A stretch of DNA of 64,000 bases, from NCBI RefSeq assembly GCF_041260155.1, contig NC_091931.1, positions 14,162,361-14,226,360 on the forward strand, in the 5' to 3' direction. Position numbers and translations under genes: made by a program. A model generated the notes under the pieces. The model was given only the letters and a program-made list of their open reading frames with translations, was not told where the DNA came from and made no database searches. The stretch's first letter is position 1. Each line of letters opens with the position of its first letter. This document shows, in pieces, positions 1 through 32,959 of the stretch. This DNA is from Ptychodera flava (Eukaryota; Hemichordata; Enteropneusta; Ptychoderidae).

Positions 1-1493
1 AGACTTTCTCCGAGTCCTTGGGCATAAAAATATCAAAGCAGAATAAACTGAAGAAATAAAGTTCAGCGGACTGTCATGTTAGTGGTAGGTTGTTGTGAAG
101 ATCGCGAGGTGAACACGATGGCCTACAGCGCAGGTCAAACCGAAGAGGCTAACACCGCACTACGCTTTGGAAGTCATCCAGCTTTTACAACATGTTACAA
201 AACAGCGGGGTTTGTCCCTGTAAGTAGTGACAAGAGGCCATGGTGTCGATTTAGACACAGAAACACTATTTTGTGTTGTCAATCTGCGGGTAAACTGACG
301 CACTTTGACATTCAGCAATGAGCAGAGACGCAAACACGGCAAAAAGAAAAAAATGGTTTCTTTACCCGTCTGGCGTCTTTGCAGTATTTTGTCAGTTTAC
401 CTAATTTGCATGACAACGACGTAAACCTTAATTCTGCCGTTCCCTCTATACCAGTGAGATTGAGAGAAAGAGGGTCATTGACCTCCTATAGGAGTTTGGA
501 AACAGACTGTCGCGGAGTACGACAGTAACGGTGTTCTTACCACAGAGGGCGCCATTTACAAAGAACAAATCGGCAGAAAGACAGGGTAGCAAATGCTACA
601 TTATGCTGTAAAAGATCTTGTTTACTGGGTATCAGATTTAAAGAGATTTCAAAGTTTGTAAGGAAATGATACTTTGATTGTCATGTTTTCGGTTTATTCC
701 GTAACTCAAGCCAGTGTTACATGTATGTTAATTTACTAACAACGGCAGTGATATGCGTTACTTGTTTTCATATTACTAGTATTAGAATGATGGGTAAACC
801 TGGATCGGTAAATACCATGCTCTTTTGCTTATGTGTGTAGCCTAGATGTAAAACGAAAGTAGTAAAGTAAAACAATTGTGGAAATAATTGAAGAAGCGAG
901 AGTTTCTCGGTCAAATTGTAGATATAAATCATATTAAATGAAGTTGCTCCCTTGTACATGACATTGTCTCCCGTAAACTAGCCGAGACGAAGTCATATTC
1001 AAATTTCGATCCAAAATCTCATGGACTGACACCCCAGCGTTAACTAGTTGGAGCATCTTTCGAAACGTTCCTCCGCCAAATTGACCAGCGTTATTTCATT
1101 TCTGAAGTCACCCTATATTAGAAAATAATAATTACAGATTAGCCGCCGTCAAGTAAATATTTCAACCTAGTACTTAACACGAGCTTTGTAAACTACTAGA
1201 AAATGACCATCAATTTTTAAGAAAAATGTGTCTCCTGCTCGTAAATTGATCTGCTTTCTGACTTTGGCGAAATTCTGCAACTGCTATACACGTGGACTTC
1301 TGCCCGTCAGCTTGAGTGTACTGACGCTTGGTTTCATAAAAGTTTCCCTGCCTTCTGGTCGATGAGTTGTCCTTCGTTGAGTACGCTTCGCGCAGTGCCG
1401 ATGTTGGGTCGTTGTATCCACAGTGATATCAGCGGCGACACAGAGTGAACGGTCATAAGTAGCATGGGCTCTAAACTCCTTACCAATGCTTTG
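1..1493. other. Stretch with no recognised gene
   Basis: I see no open frame with recognisable protein similarity, no strong splice-bounded exon and no clear repeat here. The short open frames have no family signature. It may be upstream intergenic DNA or an intron of a gene beginning outside the window. Confidence 0.5.
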
Positions 1494-3656
1494 GGGAGAA
1501 CCATTTGATTTCTGGGGGGGGGTGGAGGATCTGGGGGAAAAAAAATTTGTTTGCAGGTGAAGGACAGAAAAAAAAAATTTGATCCAACAATGGCTTGAGA
1601 AAAAAAATTGTTCCAACAGACAAGAGAGAAAAAAAAATTGTCGCCATGTGCTAAAATTACCAAAGTTTGGGACTGATTTAAAAAAAACGCTGGAGGGCGG
1701 CCGCCTACAGTGGCACTAATATTTTCAATATTTTAGAGTGAATCCTGATGTAAAAAATCTGGCATATAAATAAACTTCAATATTACACAATGTTCAAAGG
1801 TTCATTGTGGTGACAGTGTTTTAAATATGTTGCAATGAAGCATTGACACAGTCAGTATATAAAAGGGAACCATTGGACTTGCTGTGATCTGTATCTACTG
1901 AAAATTTTAAACAAACGACACGATTTAATGAACTACTTTTAAAAGCAATATATTATTCTCAAAATATATGTCTTTCCTTGCAATGAAAATACAATAACAA
2001 ATAATGAAATACAAACACAACTTTTGTAAAACATGACTTCTTTCCTGAGAAGTTGACAGTACTGATTTTATATAAACACAGCTATAGTACTGACTTTCAC
2101 AACTGTATGATCACTACACTTCTATACTAGTCACTATCAGCCTGGTTAGTAAAGGGAAAGCAACTCCACACATCGTTCATATATTAGTGATTTGCGTTTA
2201 ATGTATAGTAGTGTGTATTTTTTTTGTTTCACTGTCTTGTGTATAGAACCGATTAGGCATCGACAAGAAACCACACAATATTCCAGCAACAGTAAACGTT
2301 GTGAACAACGTACATAACTGGATACAGCATGGGCCAAACAAGGATCACAATACTAAACGGCCTTTTTAAAGGCCAACACATATTCAAAAGGGAGAGTTAC
2401 CATATCAATACTGTGCCATGCCTCGACACTAAAAATGTACACTAAAATTACACATAAAATTACAAAATAAATAGAAGGGGTCAACATCATAAGAGGGCAC
2501 AGAAATAGAGAACAAAATAAACATATTACGTCAACAAAAATGTCGCATTACAAGAGCACAAACCAACACATAGTAGCCTCAAATGCATCTGAATTTCACC
2601 TTCCCAAACACAGGATAAAATACAGTCTATGTCTAAGGCATGTGATCACGAACACTATCAGAAAACGGTGAGATACCAATCAAACTGTTAGATAAAGGAA
2701 GATGAATGAAATTCTACACACTAATAAGGAAGCGTCAAAAATAACTCGTTAGCCACCGACTTCATACAAAGATTATAACAGACAACTTATAAACAAAGAA
2801 ACAATTCCTGCATTTTGACAGAAACGCACAACATTAAACAGGTTGACGATCACATATATCTTTCTCTCAATCTAGTAAACACAATACGAACAAGACCTTG
2901 AACACAGTAGAACAAAATGAGATAGCTTCCGGAATGAAAGAACAAACTTCCAGTGGGACAACATAGGAATACATACAATCTGCAAATATACCACATAATT
3001 TATCCACTGAAGTTGAACTCGAGGCAATTGATGAAGAAAGTCTGGCAAACTTCAAAAATATAGTGTCAAAGAATCGTAGTGTCTTGCACAGTCTCTCCAC
3101 TCTAGAGTGCAGGCTGCACTGACACGCAGATTACAGCCGCTGTGTCTCTCCGTGCCTACTCGGCTCTATGCACAAGACAGTGAAACAGAAAATACCACAT
3201 ACTATACATTAAACGCAAAACCACCAATATATGAACGATGTGTGGAGTTGCTTTCCCTTTACTAACTAAGATATTTTGTTCTGGCTCCTGGTACTACTAT
3301 GATGGCTTGAAGGAAAGCAACTCAGAGGGATCAGGGATACAGCACTCACAAGATCAGTCAGCTCCAAATGGATTTTTCACTAGTTATTTGTTGTACATAA
3401 AATTTTAAAAGCAGAACCATGAACACAACAAGTTTTTAAACATCCAGTTGTGAACCAATAACGTGTATGTATAGCATATTGTATTAAAAATTGGCAAGCG
3501 AGAAAAAAAAATTGCTTTGCCACTGCATACAGAAAAAATAATTTGATGCAGGACTGATAATAGAAAGAAAAATTTGCTGTCACAGTCATGGGAAAAAAAA
3601 ATTTGTTGCCCCACCGATTTCCTCCATCCCCCCCCCCAGAAATCAAATGGTTCACC
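1494..3656. mobile_element. DNA transposon-like element with G-tract terminal inverted repeats (element A)
   Basis: The left end reads AACCATTTGATTTCTGGGG (from 1499) and the right end reads CCCCAGAAATCAAATGGTT (to 3652), which is its reverse complement. Both ends then run into a string of short units made of AAAAAAAATTTG-type blocks separated by ~20-25 bp (1539-1640 and 3500-3602). A candidate target duplication GCTTTG lies just outside both ends. No transposase reading frame was recognised, so it looks non-autonomous. A second inverted-repeat element sits inside it (2146-3265). The exact outer boundary is uncertain by a few bases. Confidence 0.7.
2146..3265. mobile_element. Nested element with ~107 bp terminal inverted repeats
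   Basis: The left arm (2146 to about 2252) begins TTAGTAAAGGGAAAGCAACT and the right arm (3265 back to about 3160) is its reverse complement with only a few differences, including the shared blocks CACACATCGTTCATATATT and TTTCACTGTCTTGTG. The interior of about 0.9 kb has no recognisable protein. The element lies wholly inside element A, so it is either a later insertion or a second layer of that transposon. Near-identical long arms imply a fairly recent event. Confidence 0.75.
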
Positions 3657-3732
3657 GCTTTGCACGTGTTGAAGAGTAAACTGTTTTTCAACAGTTTCTA
3701 ATGGCTGGACCTAACATACTTGTTGTACTCTT

Positions 3733-4081
3733 TTACGGTAGAATGCGCCTCGGGGACAGATATTCGGACTCTCAAAATTTTTCTATACTTCTCTGGCATA
3801 CCGCTAGTGCCGGTTCATTTTGAAGTCTTGGAGTAAGGAAGGAAAACTTTCAACTCTTAGTTTTCTGAAAATCATTTTCCCATGGAGTTAACATATGGAA
3901 GGCGGCCATTTTGAATTGTAACTATCGGTAAATGTTAGGTAATCTGTTTCTCTAGAACCAAAATTTGCACCCTGACCCCTGATTTTATTCTTGATTTGGT
4001 AAGAGTATAGCTGAAAGTCTCGTCAAGGAAAGTGTGAGAAAAAGTTCAAGTATTTCAATTTCGATACGCGTACTACCTTAA
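3733..4081. mobile_element. TTAA-type MITE, internally deleted copy
   Basis: The left end reads GGTAGAATGCGCCTC (3737) and the right end reads GCGTACTACC followed by TTAA (4078-4081). Inside, the order of motifs (ATATTCGGACTCTCAAA, GGTTCATTTTGAAG, GAGTTAACA, TTTGTTTCTCTAG-like, AAAATTTGCAC) matches the right-hand part of the full element at 31154-31914. The left half of that element is missing here, so this is a shortened derivative of the same family. The left TTAA is degraded to TTTTAC. Confidence 0.7.
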
Positions 4082-7000
4082 AGAAATCAAAGGAATATGG
4101 TTGTGTGTATGTCGTGCGTGTGAGTTTTTGCTGTTCCCATATACGGATATGCTGCACAAATTTTCTTCCGATTTAGTTATCATATGTGAAAGTAAGACTT
4201 GCGACTACAGGTGGAAGATTTTCAATCATTTGTGAGGAAACGTTTCGCTGCGAGTGCTGCACGAAAGCTATTCAAAGAGCTGAAATTCTTGCATGAAATT
4301 CTTGCAAAATATAGTTTAAAAATAACTCGCATGATTTAAACTTCATGGCACGCATCATTTAAAGTCAAAATATTGTTCGAGATTTTATTTCAAGGATGTT
4401 ACGCAGCCTGTCTTCTTTGTCTTCCGGTTCATAACTTTTCCAACTGTGGCATGCAGCTTTTGATACCCCCTCCTCCCTATGGAAATACGAAAGCGCACGA
4501 CGCCCGAGTGAAATAGAGCATTGAGCCTATCCCTTTTTCAAAGGAGAATTTGAATAAATTGAGCGTGAAATAGAGGAAAATGGCTACTTGTATCGTCCAA
4601 TCAAATGGCGAGTTGTACCGTTCAATCAAATGGCTAGTTCTATTGTTCAATCTTAAACAGAATGAACTGCGGAAATATCGGTTGGCGAGTGGGCGGAGAA
4701 GCTAAAGTTAGACGGAATTTAACAGACTTAATTTCTCGCCATGCAGATAGGTGCACCACATGATGGACCTGGCGGTACATATTTTGGAGTGGACGTATCT
4801 TTTGGGTGAGGGGAGACAACTTCCTGGGTATAGAGCACCACTTTGTGACAGACATGATTTGTGGTGTCGAACAAGAATGTATTTATTATCTGATCTGACA
4901 AAAAAAGGAAAGCGGCCACAACAACGTCCACTTCCTCGTATAATCTTACCCTCATCCGAATAATTAGAACAGTAACTTTGATAACTTGGAACATTCTCAT
5001 CTTAGACTCAGATGCATGTCGCATGAGTCTTACATAACGGATTCACTTGGAAAAAACTACAGGCACTCCTATATCAGTATATCATTACTGATATATCAAA
5101 AATGAGTAACTATGATCATAGCGAAAAAATATATTGAATTTTACCCTTTTTGATACCTTCTTCCAACCGAAGTGATTGCAAATGTGGATGACCAAGACAT
5201 ATCGCGTTCATACTCCTCTCCATGCATTTTTCAACCTGGACATTTTACTCATAATTTTATTTTTAGGAGCACCAGGAAATAATTAGTCGAGGAAGTATCG
5301 AATTGCCAGAAAAATATTCTTGAAGAAACAGAAGCGCTCTCCAGCATGTACTTGGCAAGGTTGATGTTAGCAACCACGTGTTTTTGAATACTGTTAGTTA
5401 GTTTTCCCTTTTCTGGCTCGACAGGTCTTTTACAGGAAATACCAAGGGAATCACATTAATTTCTTTGTTAAGTTAGAAACCACGTGTTTTTTTCGAAAGT
5501 TTGTTTTCCTCTTTCTGTCTCGAAAATTGAAAACGCGTATAACAGATGTTTTACAGGAAATACCGAGGGAGTTACATCGTTAAGTGACCGCAAGCACAAC
5601 AAGTAGGTCCATTGGTTCTAATTGAACGGTTTGCCAAGCTTTACCGCAGAAACCGAAGATCGACGAGTATCCACCTACATTTTATTGTAAGCTTGATGGA
5701 TGTCTGTGCATTCATTGAAGCTATCTTATGTTGTAGCGCTGATTTCATTGACTAAAAAAACAGACATCGCCTTTTAAAGGGTCGGTTGCGGTAACTTGTG
5801 ACGATATTCATTTTTGTAAATTCTTGTTCTTCTCCCTTTAAACATGTAAAGACACTCACCATTTAGCTTGTCAGTACAGCGTCTTATACGAGTAAAATGC
5901 ACTGTTATTGTTTGCATTTTTGAATTCCAGTCCGGACCAGAATTCACTTGTCAACAACGACAATGCTACCTACACAGTACACATACAGGCTGAATTCAAT
6001 TTACTAAGCTTTATTTCAGTACTTGCGGCTACCAGCCAAAACGTACAAGAACATTAGCAATATGGTAAATGGGTCACTAGAGAAGTATACGTAAGTAATT
6101 ACGAAAACCATAAATAAAGCAAACAAATATTTTTTAATTTGATTCACATTACTCTTGTTTTCATCAGACTGAACTGACACGCTGAATTCTGTATATTTCA
6201 ACATGCTATAGGAAGTAGAACCAGAATTTGCAATTGACATAAAAAACTAAAATGGTGAAAAAAAAAACCATAAAAAGTTACAGCTATTGTCCCTTTAAAA
6301 GCTCCTCTATTAACTTTTGATGCATTATCCGGTATTTGTTGTTTTGCCTCTTAAAATACAATTTCTCGTTTCCCCAAAATCAGGTGCAGTTTCCAACTTG
6401 TCACTTCAGCATGCGTGTTGTGTCCAATGGGTCGAATACAAAACACATGAACTTTAGTTCAGGTAGAATTCCTTTATGGCCAATAGCATCACGCACGGAA
6501 CTGACTGTGAGTGTTAGGTAGATACTCGGTATTTTAACACACTGAAGGAGAACAATACGAAAAGTTAACGTACTCATTATGACAAAATATAGTAAAAATA
6601 TCGTGAAGGGTATTGTCTCGATTAATGACGAACTGTTTGGAATTAGGAACACTAGTAAATGTATGACCCAGTCGAAAAGCGTGTTCATGGAAGTCAACTC
6701 TCTGATCGATCTGCCAATAATTAATTAACTTACTGAGAAGCATTTTCCATGATTCAATTCGGACGGAGCAAGGCAACCACACTTACATGACTTAAAGAAC
6801 ACGCATTCCTTTCTTCATTCAATCCAATTACCCAACACGATCAAATACGCAAAGCGACTCGCTCCTTGCCATAAGAATGATTCACGTGTAATTTATTCCT
6901 TATATTTTCACAGTTTGACCATATTGCTCTCTTGCAATATTTCTGTCGACGACTTCCGCAGTTCTTATAGCGATTTTGCCATTTCGCGCCTACCCACTCT

Positions 7001-8818
7001 CGTAAACTTTCACAGAAAAAGAAAATTGTAATTTAAACCAAACTGACGCGAAGGCTGATGTAGAGTGATTTGTATATTGTACTGATTGTATAAAACCACA
7101 TATTATCAAGGGACTGGTACCTCTCTCATCCACGGTTTGTACGCCAACAAAAGAGGAAAATGTCTGTGTATAACAGGAATGTCCAACACACACTGAAGGA
7201 CGTATATTGTATAGGTATTGGTTGTCGTGAGACAAATATGCGGTTTCCTATAAAGCCCGGAGGGCTTGTAATCGCGCCCGAGAACTGGAGACTGAAATAG
7301 CTGTAAACTTCAGATCTGAGCAACCTTTTGAGCCAATTACCAATACAACAATCATTGGATCAGTGTTCGGCAGCCGCAATGGACAACTGTTCTTCAGATC
7401 GCCTTTGCTCTCCCTTAACTGATAAAATATAGCTTACTGTACGTCCCAATCACTGCATGCCCAATTTGATATTATTTAAAATATAATTCAACGTATTGGC
7501 GAGGAAATCACAGGGGCACGTTGCATTTCTTGGATGATGATCCGAATGGAATAGTCTTTTACAAAAGTTTAAACACTTTTTTTAAAAAAGAACATCCCCG
7601 ATATATAGCGTTGTATGCCTGCCATTTCATATGTCACCCACACGCACTGCGTTTACGCAAAACCGCACCTACGCCTTTCGCGCTGACTGATACCGCACGC
7701 AGTGTGTAACTCAGCGGCTGCCTTTTTTGTACAATGCCAATGATACAGCATTTATAAACCCTGTGGTTATGATAAGATTACTCTCCAACAAATACAACGT
7801 GCGCCCATGGACGAAATGATTAGATTTAATATCCATGTTTGCAAAATCTTTTCATTCGATTATAACTTCTATAGACCACCCATGTCGCCCGTTGGGTTTC
7901 GTGGTTTCATCTGCATTCTCCCAAGTCGCGAATTGGCGAGTTCATTAATTATCGTTAGCACAGCTCAAGATTGATTAACCAATTTGCATTCGAGTAATTA
8001 GATCATTTTCGATGGACCACTTGAACGACAAGATGTCCCTGGGGCGTTTAGCCCCCCGGTTTCTACCACAGAGAGGCTTGACCATTTCGTTGTGAAACGT
8101 GTGTTTCGTAATGAATCTTTTTTTACCTCCACTTCGTTTCGTAATCTCTAATTTTCACGCTGTATTTATAGGTGATACTTCACCAGATATATTATATTGT
8201 AAAACGTGATGTGTCCCCGGTACACATTTTCGGACTCCCCAAACGATATTTCCACGTTGCATGTGTAAACTGATATTGATTAAGCACAGCACAGATTTCA
8301 CCCTTTTCAGACATTTTACTATTACAAAAGAGTTGACACAGGCCCAAGGATGAATGCATGCGGTCTTTCAGAAATTGGAATGTTGGCTAGCTTGAAAAGT
8401 TGCTTCTCTAATGCTCTATTTATTTAAAATTCGCATGACAGCCGTTTAATCGTGAGTACGAAAGAGAAAAGGATTTTTATCGATAATGTTTGGGAATAGC
8501 TTTAAAACTTCAATTCACAAGAGAGTATTAACTCTTTGAAAACACTTTTTCCTCCTCATTTGAGATGTTACCTAATTCCGTTTATGCTTAATTAACTCAC
8601 TATGACGGTTTAACCTCAGCTGTTTGAGGTTTACACTTCTGAGGGTATCTAAGTCCTCTCATGCGTTTCAAGTCATGCTGCCTCCGACCCCCACTTTTGT
8701 TGGGTTTCCGCTGTACCTTTTATAGTTCATGTCCGGGCAGGTCTACGTCCAAACGTTCACTTCGTTCCCTCTTCGTGTGTTATCCCTCACCTACCGCCGA
8801 TGGCCTTCAAACATCTCG
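4082..8818. other. Intergenic stretch upstream of the growth-factor gene
   Basis: No gene was recognised. Two small splice-bounded, exon-like segments were noticed (4748-4806 and about 6383-6460) but neither could be joined into a reading frame. The copy of the dispersed TTGTCAACAA repeat at about 5948 is the only repeat recognised. Confidence 0.45.
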
Positions 8819-9068
<250 letters not shown>

Positions 9069-9329
9069 GTTTTCGTATTTCAATGTTCATCGCGCCGACA
9101 ACCGATCGTCAAAACAGAGAACTGTCCCACTCATCTACGCATGTACAGACACCTTGAGAAAAAACTTCGCGAGGTTCTGTATTTTGCACAATCTTTCTGG
9201 GTGAAGGGTTATTAGCCGAATAAAAGTGCTATGACAATGCCCTATGCATTAAACGTAGGAAGGTACTAGTAATTCCTAGAATTAGTATGTGGTGCATGTG
9301 ATCGATGTGGGTCAAAAACATCCATTTTT

Positions 9330-10115
9330 CCCAAGTTGTTTTTGTCGGTTCTTTGAAACACCTGTTAAACCTTGACTACACTAAAGCATTCCTCGGTCGT
9401 CTGCTAACGCTTAACAGCTCCCTCATTTTCGCGTAAACACGTTTTCAAAACTTTTTCTGGCCAGTTTTAAACCGCTCAGTTCGACCTATAAGCCGGTCCA
9501 CTTATTCAGAGGCGTGAACTTCGCTCGCCGTGGACATATAAGGTGTGACTTTGTATAGAAATAATGTCATCGGGGTTTTTGATTCGGTGGATTAATGTTC
9601 CCCAGGCATGACAGTCAGAAACAAACAGAAGTGAATACGCTTATTGCACGATGAGTGCGTCGATTTTCAGCGGTCAAACGCTAGTGGTCATTAACGTTAG
9701 ATTACCTATTATCCAATTACAAGCCGATTCTTCGGGGAGAAATAAAAAGGGGTAACGACGTGGGGAGTCTGCACCTGACGGGCGGTACAAAACAAGCCAA
9801 CCAAAATGGCCGGTTTCCCTCCCGACAGGTAGAAATTTGCAAGTGAATTCGGCGGAAACGCGGTTATTGTGCTCGGTGGAATGCTCTCAGGCGCAGTGTG
9901 GCACGCTGCAACGCGTCATGAATAATTTAGAGAAGGCAGGGCAGCCAGCCTCCCGATCCAGTTTGTTTTTTCGGTGACCTTTCTCTCAGTGTATTGGCAA
10001 TCGTCTACGCGTAAACTTCGCTGTCTCTTCAAGCGTGACAACCGATTGCACCGTGTACGTTTGTGAAGTCCCCTTTTTTATCCTGAACGTAGGTCGTCCA
10101 GAAAACAGCAGTACC
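9330..10115 (+). promoter_or_regulatory. Putative promoter and 5' UTR of the VEGF-like gene
   Basis: This is the region directly upstream of the signal-peptide exon. It is less AT-rich than the surrounding DNA. An ACGTG core (9758-9762, in the context CGACGTGGGG) resembles the hypoxia-response core used by vertebrate VEGF genes, but a 5-mer is expected by chance. No convincing TATA box was placed and the transcription start is unknown. Confidence 0.35.
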
Positions 10116-29862
<19,747 letters not shown>

Positions 29863-30227
29863 CGAAAGAGAATGATTTTTGACAAGACAGAATTATCGAA
29901 GATGGGAAATCCTTATATGACTCTGCACAAACGGATAAATGAGCTTTCAAATGTATATAAGCTTCTATTTTGTAGTGATGATGGCGCCGTTGCAATGGCG
30001 CATGCTTCGTTGAAAAATGTTACGTCAAGTTTCCATAGTTGGTGTTGTCAGATTACCCCGTCATTATTGCCCACAAATGCTGATTAGCTTTCTTAGACAT
30101 GTCAGACTGAAACAAGTACTTTGAAACCTATTATTAATAAAACTAAGGGGTGGGTCGGAGCAATTCGGCGTGTAAGGGATATCCTCATGGGACCCTTCAA
30201 TCTTCCCCTCTCCCGGAAAACCATGAT

Positions 30228-30288
<61 letters not shown>

Positions 30289-31153
30289 TATATAATTATA
30301 TCTATATCATTATCATTATATAATTATATATATGTAATTATTGAAGGCGCTCCCCTTAGTGCAGTCAAAGTTCTTAAAGGGGCAGTTCTGAATCCCTGGT
30401 TTTTGGAATAATTCTTGTTGACATTGAGTATTTACTCGGTGTTAGCCCTTTGTTTCCCGTTGATATTATTATCAAGCGTTTAGATAAAGGTGATAAATGA
30501 TCTGGCCCTTTAATAAAGGGCATGCACCCGCACATTATGACCCGCCATGAAAGACGCCCTCAAGCGTCGACCTATGACCAAATATGTGGAACCAGATGAT
30601 TAGCAAACTATATGGGATATGCCGTTGCTCTGAAAATCTGACCTATCTGTCCTGTATTAAACATTCGGCAGTTTTTCCTTTCTCAGAAACCAGATAAAAA
30701 TTCTTGTTTTAAAACTTAAATGACCAATTTGCACAGTCCTCTGTGATTGTTTCATAAAATGTGTATATCAAAAATAGATAAATATTGACCAGTGGAACTA
30801 TTTGATGATTTCATTTTATTTAATGATGTCACCACAAAATATGTCTTCCATATTTACTTATTTGCACATCATGATATTGCTCAAAGGGCATCAGAAATTC
30901 AAGTGTTTACATTTTTTTAAATACAAATTTAAATATTGATATGTTATCATTTTCTTCTCAATTATTGCCATGAAACAAGGCCAGAATTTTGTCAGATTTA
31001 TTTGGAATATTTACTCTTATATAGGGAGGAAAAATCCGTATTTGAATAAGCATTATATCGAGGTTACTGGTAAAAATCGTATTTTCACATCATCAGATTT
31101 TTTTTATTTTGAAGGGCTGGCATGTTCAGAGAATGAGACCTGGTCTACAATTG
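29863..31153. other. 3' UTR/intergenic stretch with AT microsatellite
   Basis: Probable VEGF-like 3' UTR to about 30160, then a (TA)n run at 30230-30284 followed by AT-rich DNA with no gene recognised. Confidence 0.6.
30136..30141 (+). terminator. Candidate poly(A) signal of the VEGF-like gene
   Basis: AATAAA lies 274 bp after the stop codon and is the first canonical hexamer seen downstream. Assignment is by position only. Confidence 0.45.
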
Positions 31154-31914
31154 TTAAGGTAGTATGCGCCTCAAAAGTGAAAGATTTAAACTTTTGCCAA
31201 AACTTTCCTAAATGAATCTTTCGAACATATTCTTTCCAAATCAAGAATAAAAATCAGGGGTCATCATTGTTAAAAGTTAGTTTCAAGAGAAACAGATATT
31301 TGAAATCCAAAATGGCCGCCATCATCCCTGTACAAACTCGGGTTGGGGAATAAAATGATTGATTTTCAGAAAAACTTAAGAAAGTGAAAATTTTTATTAC
31401 AAAAACTTTAAAGTGAGCCCATACAAGTGGTGGATCAGAAAAATATTGAAAAATTTGAGTGAGAATATCTGTCCTCTATCCCCAAATCACATTCAACATT
31501 AATTTTCTGCAGAGTAGAATTTGAAACTTTTGGACAGCTTGTAAACCATGTAGTGTGGACTGTAAGGGTATTCATACATGGGAATTTAAGGTAGATCCCA
31601 TCTCTGGGACAAATATTCGGACTCTCAAACTTTTACATTGCTTTTCTGATCTACCGCTTGTGGGGGTTCATTTTGAAGCCCTAGGAGAAAATCTTTCACT
31701 TGCTTAGTTTTTCGAAAATCGAAAATTTTATTTTATTATAGAGTTAACACAGAGATGACAGCCAATTGGAATTTCAAATATCCATGTATCTTGGGTAATT
31801 TGTTTCTCTAGTACTAAAATTTGCACGGTAACCCATAGTTGTGATCTTGATTTTGAAAGAGTACGGTTAAGCAAAAGTTTAAGTCTTTCACTTTCGAGGC
31901 GCATGCTACCTTAA
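31154..31914. mobile_element. Full-length TTAA-flanked MITE (reference copy of the family)
   Basis: TTAA (31154-31157) and TTAA (31911-31914) bound a 753 bp element. The left end is GGTAGTATGCGCCTCAAAAG and then TGAAAGATTTAAACTTTTGC; the right end, reverse-complemented, is GGTAGCATGCGCCTCGAAAG and then TGAAAGACTTAAACTTTTGC. The TTAA duplication suggests piggyBac-type mobilisation. No transposase is encoded. Copies at 3733, 12355 and 21474 belong to the same family. Confidence 0.88.
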
Positions 31915-32199
31915 ATAACAATTTTTCCAGGTCACTACTTAACGATGAAATATGCCCAATGCGCCTGTGGAATGATCTGTCACAAATTGTACATATGTAT
32001 CCATCTTTAGGATAAGCATCACATAATCACAAAAAAAATTGTGTGTCTATATTTGTGTGGATTTTTCAATCTTTCGAGTTGACGACTGTGAATTGTGAAA
32101 AGTGTCAGTGTTGCAGCGACGATTTTTAAACCAGGGGACACTGTGTCCCGCCACTGTTTATTTTTGGGGACATTTTGTGTATTTTTGGGACAACATAAA

Positions 32200-32859
32200 C
32201 ATTAGCAATCACTGTTCCGATGGTATCCTGCATCTCTTGGGCAGTATGTCGGGAGGTGTAACTTGCATTCTGTCCGATCCCCAACTTATCCACCGTTTTG
32301 AACGCCTTGCAATTTCAGGATTTTCAAGAAGTGATCATATTTTCGTGTGGCAATGTCCTCCTTTGCCAACCTATAAACCGACTGCACTGCCGATATAATA
32401 CCTTTATCATTTTCTGACAGAGCTCGATTGATGGCGATGTCGAAACTTCGACGCAAGGCGACTTCTTCAATTGATTGCAAGTGATCACTACCGCGCTTAT
32501 GGCGGTCTATGTTAATGTACGGAAATGTTCACATCCAGACTGTTCAGTAAACGTATTTTGCTTGCCAGTTTCACGACAGATCTTTCAATGTATCTGTTTC
32601 TTTTCACTCTTGTATTCCAACCAGTTAGAATACTTTTCATTTTTCCTCCAACTCTGTTGAAACTTTCGTTCAGTGGTTTTCTTTTTCTTCGACTCCGGTG
32701 GATCGCACTGTGTCATGTGTTACAATCAGATCGCGTCGAGTGTGAGTCATCACCCTGGGCAACAGACGGTGTTTGATCGTCATTGCGATCGCGATTGGTT
32801 GACAAACTCCGAGTTAGACTCGTTAAAAATGATGTAATTCGCTTTTGATGTTCTGCCAT
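32200..32859 (-). pseudogene. Broken hAT-like (ZNF862/KIAA1586-type) transposase-derived fragment
   Basis: On the minus strand a start at 32859 gives MAEHQKRITSFLTSLT, similar to the N-terminus of hAT-derived ZNF862-like proteins. The frame then hits a stop near 32713. A second frame (32286-32480) gives EVALRRSFDIAINRAL then VQSVYRLAKEDIATRKYDHF and LKILKLQG. A third frame continues with LGIGQNASYTSRHTAQEMQD and TIGTVIA, which fits the sequence expected next in that family (a GxNASYTSR-type block). At least one stop and two frame changes separate these pieces, so this is a decayed remnant. The family assignment rests on remembered motif similarity. Confidence 0.55.
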
Positions 32860-32959
32860 ATTGAACTTGCCTACTGAAATTAAATGCCGTTCAATTGTCG
32901 ATGCATGGCAACAGAATGGAATTTTCCGCGAACGAAAAGAAAATGCATCAGTCGTCAAT

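Noticed and set aside
6383..6460. Exon-like segment with acceptor AAAATCAG and donor TTCAG|GTAGAA
   Set aside because: No protein similarity and no joining exon; splice-like signals of this strength occur by chance.
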